NCBI GenBank assembly: GCA_965208025.1
Contig: OZ242302.1
Coordinates: 558,001 to 622,000 of the forward strand
Direction of reading: 5' to 3'
DNA from: Bin80 sp965208025
GTDB lineage: Bacteria > Bacteroidota > Rhodothermia > Rhodothermales > Bin80
DNA length: 64,000 nt
Of the stretch, positions 1 through 8,700 are shown one piece after another. A model generated the notes under the pieces. It was not told where the DNA came from. It ran no database searches and saw nothing but the letters and a program-made list of their open reading frames with translations. Every line of letters starts with the position of its first letter. The stretch's first letter is position 1. The position numbers were made by a program, and so were the translations under genes.

Positions 1-349
1 ATTCAGTCAGTTCGTGTTTAATTCGCAATACTCTTTCGTAACGAAATGGGCGGACGGCCCGAAGAGACAGGGTAGATGGACTTGCGCATATGTGGATCAT
101 CTTGGTTCAGATCCACCTTGATGCATTTATTACGACATCATGAACTGATTCGCGGCCACAAAAACAGAAATGGGGAGGATTGACCTGGAGTTTAACCTTT
201 ACATTCCGAAACCTTACTCCGCAGAATCGGGCTAATGTGCCCCTGAATGGCTGTGTGGTTATTTCTGTGTGTCACTGACTGAACTTCAAGACCATATAAG
301 TTCTATGAATTGGGTGGGAAATTCCGAAATCTTCGTGAGTGTTGTGAGA
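1..349. other. gap without recognised gene
   Basis: No open frame or RNA gene is recognisable here. It lies downstream of the truncated FN3/T9SS tail on the minus strand. I see no clear terminator hairpin. Confidence 0.4.
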
Positions 350-829
350 TTACTTCACCAATGTCATCTGTCCCTTGGCGAGTAGAGCTCCCATATCCTG
401 TCTTGAAATAAATTGATAGATATAAACACCTGATGGCAGGTTAGGAACTGTAAGCGTGAGTGATCTTGACTGCCCCGCAGAGATACCATAGAACACTTCA
501 TCATGCACGGTTTGTCCAACCAAATTGAATATCAACACAGATAGATCAGCCGTTATCGGCAAGTCTACCAGAATATTTGTTGATGGATTGAACGGGTTCG
601 GATAATTCCCCGAGAGAGTGAATTCTGATACCGAATGACCAGTTTCAGAGAATATTCCCCCGACTGATTCAATCATCAGTACGGATGCCTGATCCGAGTA
701 TGCACCAATCCCTGCCGAGTTAATCGCTGTCACCTGAAAAAAGTACTCCTGTCCTGCTGTAACAATGGGCAACTCAGAAGTCTTGCCTTTCTCCAATGGA
801 ACGCACAAGTGTAAACATTCGGTGTCCAA
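350..829 (-). pseudogene. truncated FN3 / T9SS sorting-domain protein tail
   Basis: About 159 codons encode only the end of a large secreted protein. Residues 20-50 match the second half of a fibronectin type III repeat (EYFFQVTAINSAGIGAYS), and residues 65-159 form a type IX secretion C-terminal sorting domain with GNYPNPFNPSTNI and NLPSGVYIYQF. It is closely related, at both protein and DNA level, to the C-terminus of the giant gene at 5714. There is no signal peptide, the only start is a TTG, and an in-frame TAA lies just upstream, so it cannot be an intact secreted protein. It is probably the remnant of a paralogue or duplicated tail left by rearrangement next to the two IS elements. A sorting domain without an export signal should be non-functional. 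Confidence 0.75.
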
Positions 830-997
830 AAGTATAGGGGGAGAGACATCGCAGCAAAATTTTTATCAATGCAGGGCCAGAGGAATGCTCAAAAGCATCA
901 AGTTTTTCTGGCAGAAATTATCAAGGAGGTAACTGTTGGCCTCTTCGTTCGCATTGCTATCATTGAATTGTTTCTGATACAAAATTTTGAAAAAATC

Positions 998-2279
998 GGT
1001 TCTACCACAATTTGTGTGGAATGAGTATATTTCGGCGAACTAAACCTACTCAATTTCATGTCAAATTTCATAGATTTATTTATGCGCTACACTCTGGATC
1101 TCACTCCTGAGTGGCAGCTTGACCGAATCACTTTGGATCCAACGTCTCACCGGATTGATGTATATCTTCGCCATTCGGGAGAGAATCTTGTTTGTCCAGA
1201 AACGGGGGAATCTGGGACGTTGTATGACCACCGCAAGGAGCGTTCGTGGCGTCATATTGACTGGTGTCAATCCAAGAGTTATATCCACTGTCGTATCCCT
1301 CGGGTCAAGTCTTCAAAGGGAATCAAGACGATTAAGCTTCCTTGGGCAGATTCATCCAGTCGTGTAACCTATGCCTTTGAGCGCGCTGCGATTGATCTGT
1401 TGAAAGCAACCAAAAATCAAACCAGCACCGCCAAGCTTCTACGGTGTGGATTTAACCAACTGAATCGGATCATGCATCGTAGTGTAGAGCGCGGATTAGC
1501 ACGTAGGGATCTGGGAGAGATCCCCCATATCGGTGTGGATGAGAAAGCACTCAAACGGGGGCATGTCTATGGGACCGTGGTAACAGATTCCACACGGGGG
1601 ATTGTCCTTGATGTGGGGGAGGGAAAGACCAAAGAAGGCGCTATAGTGCTGTTTGAGCGTGTGTTTGAGGGAATGAAGGAGAAGGTCGTAACGGTGACGA
1701 CGGACATGTTAAAGGCGTTTATTCGCGCCGTTGAACGAGTCTTTCCGAACGCAACCTTGATTCATGATCGGTTTCATCTGATTCAGGATCTGAACAAAGC
1801 AATCAATCAGGTGCGCAGACGGGAAGTGAAGAGCCATCCCGAGTTGAAAGGGACGCGTTATGTGCTTTTGAAGAACGAAAAGAACCGTACGGCCAAGCAA
1901 GACGAGATCTTCAAAGTCGTTCAAGAAGCCAACTTGGAAGTCAGTCACGCCTGGCGGGTACGCGAAGAGTTTAAAGGGATCTTTGAGTGTAGTTCCTTCG
2001 CCGAAGCAAAGAGGTATTTTGATCTCTGGCTAAAGAGTGTTGAGCAGATGGGCGTCAGGGAAGTCACCAAGGTGGGGGAAAGGTTTCAGCGACATTTTGA
2101 TGGCGTCTGTAATGCACTTTCCCACTCACAATCCAACGCCAAGGCAGAACGCATTAACGGCAAAATTCAAGAAATCAAAACGGTCGGGAGAGGATACCGA
2201 ACGTTTGAAAAATTCAGAAGTGCGATTCTATTCTTCTGTGGAGGCTTAGACCTCTATCCACAAGGTTCGGGGTAGAACC
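998..2279 (+). mobile_element. ISL3-family insertion sequence, complete
   Basis: The element is bounded by imperfect terminal inverted repeats: left 998-1020 begins GGTTCTACC, and right 2257-2279 reads GGTTCTACCCCGAAC on the other strand (17 of the first 23 bases match). It is flanked by a perfect 8-bp direct repeat AAAAAATC (990-997 and 2280-2287), the duplication size typical of ISL3. One full-length transposase gene fills it. The perfect duplication and intact gene point to a recent insertion. At least four decayed relatives occur elsewhere in this window (17796, 37932, 41247, 61286). Confidence 0.93.
1058..2275 (+). CDS. ISL3-family transposase
   Basis: This 405-residue protein has the full usual length of ISL3 DDE transposases. 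The N-terminal part is a DNA-binding region containing a CPETGE stretch (ISL3 proteins usually carry a zinc-binding cysteine motif; here only part of it is obvious). The catalytic domain shows VDEKALKRGH with the first Asp, VTTDMLKAF with the second Asp, HDRFHLIQDLNKA, and NAKAERINGKIQEIK carrying the final Glu near residue 370. The stop codon lies inside the right terminal repeat, which is normal for compact IS elements. It catalyses cut-and-paste transposition of its own element. Family known; activity inferred from intact motifs and termini. Confidence 0.95.
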   Translation: MSNFIDLFMRYTLDLTPEWQLDRITLDPTSHRIDVYLRHSGENLVCPETGESGTLYDHRKERSWRHIDWCQSKSYIHCRIPRVKSSKGIKTIKLPWADSSSRVTYAFERAAIDLLKATKNQTSTAKLLRCGFNQLNRIMHRSVERGLARRDLGEIPHIGVDEKALKRGHVYGTVVTDSTRGIVLDVGEGKTKEGAIVLFERVFEGMKEKVVTVTTDMLKAFIRAVERVFPNATLIHDRFHLIQDLNKAINQVRRREVKSHPELKGTRYVLLKNEKNRTAKQDEIFKVVQEANLEVSHAWRVREEFKGIFECSSFAEAKRYFDLWLKSVEQMGVREVTKVGERFQRHFDGVCNALSHSQSNAKAERINGKIQEIKTVGRGYRTFEKFRSAILFFCGGLDLYPQGSG

Positions 2280-2639
2280 AAAAAATCAGATCAAGGACTG
2301 GTAAAGCTTAGATACCAACGGAAGAGCATTGTTGTTGAGCGGGATGGAGAGTACTTCATCCCTATTCCGTCTGTGCACACTTGGCCAGCGAAAATTTATC
2401 TCAGGAGAAAGGGCAATTTACGCAGTCCACTCAAGCACCAATTTCCCCACCAAGCTCAGGGGGGCCACGGGAAACAACCATCACATGCAACTCCCACCTT
2501 AGGCATCCTTGAACAAGATGCACCTGTCTCGTCAATGGAGCAGGAGAAAAGCCTATCCTATCAAAGCTCCAGTTGGGAACGATAATCACAAGATCACTGG
2601 ATCAACACTGACAAACAGAATCACTGACGCGCGTGTCAG
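2280..2639. other. gap between two IS elements
   Basis: This 360-bp strip separates the ISL3 and IS21 elements. An open plus-strand frame from about 2299 to 2585 reads plausibly at first (LRYQRKSIVVERDGEYFIP) but has no recognisable start or family, so I treat it as debris of whatever the elements landed in. Confidence 0.35.
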
Positions 2640-2878
2640 TGTTCAACGACAATACAAATTACGGTCGACGACAAAACTTTTTACGGTTCCAGAAATCCAA
2701 AGTTTAACCATGGAGGAGCACATTTCATTGAGGCGGAGCAGCGAGCTGCGACGCCTCAATGAAGATGGTAATTTCCACGATTTGGTCCATGTCTGATCTC
2801 TCTGTTGGCCTGCCGGACACGGACAACAGCAGGCAGATTCACTTTTAATTGTGTTCCAAGGGTTCATGTGTTGATTGG

Positions 2879-3676
2879 TTAGGAAGTGGGAGATTCAGGT
2901 CCTTCGCTCGCGTTTTCTTGTCGCCGTTGGGCTACTTCTAACCGATAACTCGGCAGATGAAGCTCTAAGACCACACAATGATGCACCAATCGGTCCACGG
3001 CGGCGGTTGCGTTCATTGGATCATAAAAGATGCTCTCCCATTGCGAGAAGGGCAGGTGGCTGGTCAGGAGCACGCTCTTGCGCTCATAGCACGCAGCCAA
3101 AAACTGGAACAGGGCTTCCATCTCTTCCCGACTATGCTTCACATAACCCAGTCCATCAATGAGAATCCCATCAAAGCGTAGCAACTGCTGAATGAAGGGT
3201 TGGAGTCCTTGCTCCTGTTTTGCACGAAGTAACGCGTCAACCAGCGCATCCGAGGGGTAAAAGATCAATCGTCGTCCCAGATAAATCAATTCTTGCCCCA
3301 GTGCGCACATCAGATGCGTCTTTCCGCTCCCCGTAGGGCCCAGCACCAGCACATTCTCGTTCCGATCCAGAAAGCCACCTTCCAGTAGCCTGCGCAACTG
3401 ATGATCCAGCTTCAACGGTAACCGCGTTCGCTCAAACGAAGCCAACGTTTTGGATAAGGGCAGCTGAGAAGCCCGTAGAGCGCGCTGAATACGGTTGTGA
3501 GTACGTGATTGCTGTTCCTGCTCAATCAACGTCAGCAAAAAGTGCTCAAAACTCATAGATTCACGACGGGCAAGGTCTGCCGCTTCATGGAGCGCCATGC
3601 GAATGCCCGGCATCCGTAATGACCGGAGTCCACGTTCAATCCCTCGCTCCAAGTCCTTTGAGGATTTGTTGTTCAT
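2879..3676 (-). CDS. istB: IS21 helper ATPase IstB
   Basis: This AAA+ ATPase regulates target choice and activates the IstA transposase. The Walker A motif is GPTGSGKTHL near residue 120 and the Walker B region is ILIDGLGYV; the SVLLTSHLPFSQW segment matches the sensor region of IstB. I place the start at the ATG at 3676 because it overlaps the istA stop as ATGA, the usual translational coupling in IS21; an in-frame codon 11 residues further upstream also exists. The resulting length of about 265 residues fits the family (about 250-265). Confidence 0.95.
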   Translation of the reverse strand: MNNKSSKDLERGIERGLRSLRMPGIRMALHEAADLARRESMSFEHFLLTLIEQEQQSRTHNRIQRALRASQLPLSKTLASFERTRLPLKLDHQLRRLLEGGFLDRNENVLVLGPTGSGKTHLMCALGQELIYLGRRLIFYPSDALVDALLRAKQEQGLQPFIQQLLRFDGILIDGLGYVKHSREEMEALFQFLAACYERKSVLLTSHLPFSQWESIFYDPMNATAAVDRLVHHCVVLELHLPSYRLEVAQRRQENASEGPESPTS

Positions 3677-5133
3677 CTCAAACCCTCCGTCAAAAGCCCA
3701 TCGTAACAACCCAGATCCACGGTCGCTTCCGCATCTGGCGCTTGGAGATATGCTTCCACCGCTACAACCGTAATCGGATGCTGATCTGCAAGCAAATGTG
3801 CTAAGGCCGCCTCAACCCCTGATTCACTCTCAGTTGCCGCCAGAAACAAGAGCTTCAAATACACCTTGTCCGATTGAGGACTGCCCAGATTGGACGCTTG
3901 GAGACAGTCATACGCCCTACGGAAGGTCTGCGTGGGAAAAAGGTCTGCGCGGTAGCGATACCCTGCAAATGCACCCGGCTTTTGGATTAGACTCCGAATC
4001 ACATGGCGGTAATGAATTGAATGCTCTCCCGCTCCACAGAGACGCGGCATCTGCTCTTGAAGTCTATGCTGAGACCATACCTCGATTCGCTGAGCATACA
4101 AGCGAACCTCCACCCATTGTCCAATCAGCGTACTGGGAACCGAATAGTGATTCTTCTTCACCAGAATCGTGCTCCCCTTACTGACACGAACCCGCCGTCG
4201 TTCACAGGAATCCAGAGGACGGAGCGGTAATGCCTTGAAGAACGCTCGTTCCTCATCCAGTTTCGATTGCCGGTGCGCATTCAAGCGGGAGGTGAGTTTT
4301 CCCAAAAATCGCTCGTAGGCATCTAAACTCTCAAAGTCACGGTCTCCGCGGAGCGTGAGCGCACTCTGCACCGCATTCTTGAGGCGGTGATGGCTTTGTT
4401 CTACCTTCCCATTCTCGTGTGGACACCGGGGGTGCGTTCGACGAGGTTCTACCCCGTAGTGCGCCATCAATGCCGTGTAGGATCCCGTAAATTCCTCCGA
4501 ATCACCTCCTCCCCCGTTCTTGACCGCACAACTCATGGAATCCGTTTGATGCGTCTGTGGGACTCCACCAAGTTCCGTCACCGCCTTTTCAAATCCTGCC
4601 GCCAATGCCACAAAACTCTCGGACTCGCACACCATGACGGACTCCCAATTGGAGTACGTCAACACAAAATGGTACAACAAATGCCGGAATCGGACCCCAC
4701 CAATCGTAATCTCCAACGAATTCATGTACGTAAAGTCCGATTGGGCACATTCCCCAGGGGAATACTCCTGCGCAAAGAACACTTCCTTCGGACGGTGCGC
4801 TTTCCATCCCTGTACCCGACGTTGAAACGTTCGCAGTTGCTTCGGCGAAAATTGATTTGGATACGTATCCATCAAGTATTCAAACAACGCTTTCGCTTCT
4901 AATGTCGGATCCACCTCCAAAAACCCTACACATTCCTTCCATACCCCCGCAAATACATCCACGCGTCGACTTGGCACAGGGGGCTTTTTCAGTTCGCTCG
5001 GGAACTTCCCCGAACGAAGATACTTGCGTGCAGTCGACTCACTCATTGCCGCCTTCGCGGCGGCGGCTTTAACGGTCATCTTATTCTTGTGTCTAAATTG
5101 AAAAACATTTTCTACCTGTTGGTCTGTAATCAT
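3673..5133 (-). CDS. istA: IS21 transposase IstA
   Basis: This DDE-family integrase-like transposase starts with a helix-turn-helix (MTVKAAAAKAAMSESTARKYL), followed by the catalytic core: AQSDFTY (first Asp), HQTDSMS (second Asp) and ENGKVEQSHHR (Glu). The C-terminal beta-barrel region includes KNHYSVPSTLIGQWVEVR, characteristic of IstA. The ATG at 5133 gives 486 residues and the normal N-terminus; a GTG at 5205 would add 24 residues but sits only 7 bp from the terminal repeat. It ends in an ATGA overlap with istB. No damage is visible. Confidence 0.94.
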   Translation of the reverse strand: MITDQQVENVFQFRHKNKMTVKAAAAKAAMSESTARKYLRSGKFPSELKKPPVPSRRVDVFAGVWKECVGFLEVDPTLEAKALFEYLMDTYPNQFSPKQLRTFQRRVQGWKAHRPKEVFFAQEYSPGECAQSDFTYMNSLEITIGGVRFRHLLYHFVLTYSNWESVMVCESESFVALAAGFEKAVTELGGVPQTHQTDSMSCAVKNGGGGDSEEFTGSYTALMAHYGVEPRRTHPRCPHENGKVEQSHHRLKNAVQSALTLRGDRDFESLDAYERFLGKLTSRLNAHRQSKLDEERAFFKALPLRPLDSCERRRVRVSKGSTILVKKNHYSVPSTLIGQWVEVRLYAQRIEVWSQHRLQEQMPRLCGAGEHSIHYRHVIRSLIQKPGAFAGYRYRADLFPTQTFRRAYDCLQASNLGSPQSDKVYLKLLFLAATESESGVEAALAHLLADQHPITVVAVEAYLQAPDAEATVDLGCYDGLLTEGLR

Positions 5134-5265
5134 TTGCTTGAATCTGTGAATGAAATTCACTGATTCGCGCAAACTATCTTTAGGATGATCCCAAGATTTA
5201 ATCACAGCAAAAACCGTAAAAAGTTTTGTCGCTGGCAGTAAAAAGTTTTGTCGTTAGACAGTCAG

Positions 5266-5713
5266 TTCGCCACTTGATTGAGTCTGTACCCTGGGTATCC
5301 CTGATCAGCATTTCATTCGGACTTGAGAATACACATAGGTACATGTCCTTTAACCACCACCTGATGGAAGAATAACGCAAGGAAATGTGCTTGCCCCACC
5401 GATTTGAGGTAGGTCACGGTATTCATCAGATTGCAGAGAAGCCAAAGTGAAATCTTAGTAGATTCAGGGAACTGGTTTATCATATACAGCAAACATCAAG
5501 ACAATCTGGATAGTAACAAACCCCAATCATTCAAAACAAACTGCAGAGTCAACAGATGGTTGGATTACTTGGGAGACCCTATCCTATTTATCTCGGTTGA
5601 CTAGAGGTTTTTTCACAACCCTCCTGATGGAATCATTTTATAGTAGAGAGAGCCAAGTTCATCAACCAATGGATCCTCCCGTCTCATGAATCCCGGCCAG
5701 TATGGCGATCAAG
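5266..5713. other. gap without recognised gene
   Basis: Non-coding or decayed sequence between the IS21 element and the 3' end of the giant secreted-protein gene. I recognise no gene, RNA or strong hairpin in it. Confidence 0.35.
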
Positions 5714-8700
5714 TTATTTCAAGAGCGTCATCTGGCCTTTGGCAAGCTGGACTCCTGTATCTTGCCTAGCAACGACATGATAAACATAGACACCAGACGG
5801 CAGGTTGGGAACCTCAAGCATGAATGATCTTGATGGGCCCGCCGAGATACCATAGAATTCTTCTACATGCACTCTTTGCCCCAACAGATTGAATACTTCA
5901 ACAGACACATCTGCGGCTGTCGGTAAGTCCACCAAGATATTCGTTGATGGATTGAATGGATTCGGATAATTTCCCAACAGGACGAAGTCTGTTACCGTGT
6001 GACCTGCTTCAAGAGATGTTGCCCCGACTACTTCAATTGCAAAGTCTGCACTGACAGTGCCCCCTGCGTTATCCGTTACTGTAAATGTATATGCGGTTTG
6101 TGCAGTAATCTCCTGAGGTGTACCCGAGATGTACGGACCCGAGGGAACGAACGTCAGTCCAGAGGGCAGCTCGGGAGTTAGTGTGTACATGTACGGCGAC
6201 AGCCCTCCTGAAGCGCTAGGCAAATTCAATTGATCAATGGGCTGGGATACGGTATAGGTCTGGTCTTCTATTGTACCTGTCAGCGTGAGTGCGCTGAGAC
6301 AATTGGAGCCCATTACCTCGGATACAGTTTGTAACCAGTTCTGGAACTCATCCTGAATTGGCGCACAGAGCGACTGACCATCAAAGTGGAAAATCTCCAG
6401 ATTCTCCAAGTTTGTCATCTCTCCGGGGAGTGCACCTTCCAGATGGTTCTGACCGATTCTCAGTTCAATGAGTCCAGTCAAGTCTCCCACCGTTTTAGGC
6501 AAGCTTCCAAGCATCCCAACCCCATTGAGATTCAACTCTGCAACGCGCCCCTGATAGACCTCTACCCCACTCCAAGCATCTAACTCCTCAATCTGAGGGA
6601 GATCGGATTCCGCAACTGACCAGTTTTCCTGCGTAGTCCATTGGGCACCTGCAGTCTCTTCGTATAGATTTTTGAGAGCATTCCAGTCCTTCTCCAACTC
6701 CGCAGAGGGAGAGGTGGTCGCTGAGCGGGTTACGTAGGGACTCATCCCTTCCTCGTTCAATGCTGCCACCTGCACTTCATACAATGTTCCCGAGAGGAGT
6801 TCGCTCAAACTCGCTTCGTTGGATGGAGCATTGATTTCCACCCATTCACTTGGTTGAAAGCCTTCCAGACGCCGATCTGCATCGGATTCTCGATAACGTA
6901 CTGTGTATCGCAGGATCTCTGAACCACCATCTCGTTCGGGCGACTGCCAACGTAGGTCAAGTTCGGAGTCCGAACCCGGTTGAATGAAGAAATCCAAAGG
7001 GACCGATGGAATCGTTGCATCCTGCGTGGAAACTGCCCCAGTATAAATCGTCTCTGTATCGTCTACAAAATGACGGAACTCAATCTCATAGGCCGTTTCA
7101 GGAGAAAGGTCATAAATTCGTGCATGGCCTTCAGTTCCGAGGTTCAGCACCTGTTCCCACTGGGAAGCAGATTGCTCCCTGTAGTACAATTTATATATAT
7201 CATCAGATGCGGGGCTGGATGCCTCTGGATCTTTTCCTGTACGACAAGTTGCTTCTATCCAGAAGACCTCCAACTCGGTCGGACTTTGTCCACATATCGT
7301 CAGCGTTAAGGGGGCATTGGTCTGATCCGATGACGGCGTGGAGGCGGCCCCATTCGCATAGGATCCTCTCCCCGCACTATTCACTGCTGCAACCTGAACC
7401 TCGTAGAGCGTGGATTCACGGAGTCCACGAATCGTCTCTTGCAAGCCGGTCTCCTCACGAGTCCATAGAGTCCATTCACTATTCTCGGTAGTTTTGTAGC
7501 CAATCTCATAGTCGGTGATCGGAGCGCCCCCGTGGTCAGAGGGGGCAAGCCATGAAAGACGGAGCGCATCATCACTACTCCCATTCACCACCAGATTTTC
7601 TGGCGAACTCGGAAGAGTCGCCCGGGTAGTGGCGGACTGCTGAACGAATTCTCCATGTCCAGCGTCAATCTGTCCTCGAACGCGAACCTGATAGGTGGTC
7701 CCAGCCATGAGCCCTATGATCGTAGCCTGGGTGGATAATCCTGTATGCGCGATCTGGTGCCAAGTCCCTGAATGCTGCTCCCTGCGATACTCCACACGAT
7801 AGCCAGTTACATCAGGACCCGAAGAAGGAGCGGCCCATGTGGCCTGAATGCGAGTGGCAGACGAAACAGTCAGTGTTAAGGAAGAGGGCGGAGCGGGTAT
7901 GTCCGTTCCATTCAATGTTTGCCCGGTGCTCTGAACAAACGATCCCTCAGAGACGGCATTGATCGCGGCAACCCGAACGTCGTAGCCTGTTCCTGCATCA
8001 AGATTTTGAATGACAATGGAGGTCCTCTCCGAGCTCTGTTCCTCCCAATCTCCAGGTTGCCGTCCTGTTTGGGTTTCATCCTCGTCTGAGAGACGGTAGT
8101 CAACACGATACCGAAGAATGGGGATTCCTCCCGGGTCAACTGGTGCCGTCCACGATACCTCCAGATCCATAGCAGAAGTCCCGGTAACCATCAAGGCGCG
8201 GGGTGGGAAAGGAGCGGTTGCCAGCGGAGTCGTCACGGTAGCGGATTCAAATTCACTTCTCCCCAATGCATTGATCGCGGCAATACTGACTTGGTATTCT
8301 GTTTCGGGCAGAAGACCAGTCAAGATCACTGCCGAAGCCTCCGCGTGACGGGTAAGAGACATTGGATCAGAATCCGCAGGGGCATTGGCGGGGGCATACT
8401 CAACCGCAAACGACCGCAGGGCCAGCCCTCCAGTCTCAGTGGGTTTTGTCCAAGTTGCTTGGACCTCGGTTGGAGATAGAGATGTCAGAACCACATTTGT
8501 GGGCGCATTAGGTAGAGATACTGCTTCGGTCGTGGTTGCCGAGCCAAGATCAGTAAATTCCCCCCGTCCAGCTTCGTTCACCGCTGCAACCCGCACATCA
8601 TAGGATGTATTTGCAAGCAGATCGGTTAATTCGACCGTGGTAGCCGTGGTGGAACGTTCCTCCCAGTCTCCCGCTGTTTCCGTACCCTCCCCATCGGGAT

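Larger units (their letters stand above)
2640..5260 (-). mobile_element. IS21-family insertion sequence, complete
   Basis: Each end carries two related repeats in inverted orientation: an outer one (TGTTCAACGACAA at 2640; TGTCTAACGACAA read inward from 5260) and a perfect 20-bp inner one, CGACAAAACTTTTTACGGTT, at 2669-2688 and, inverted, 5212-5231. The spacing from tip to inner repeat is 29 bp at both ends. The termini are TG...CA and a 5-bp direct repeat GTCAG flanks the element (2635-2639 and 5261-5265). Multiple terminal repeats, the istA-istB gene pair and a short target duplication are all typical of IS21. Everything needed for transposition appears intact. Confidence 0.94.

Noticed and set aside
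4387..4902. Plus-strand frame of 171 codons inside istA
   Set aside because: It is antisense to a clearly conserved IS21 transposase and has no recognisable domain.
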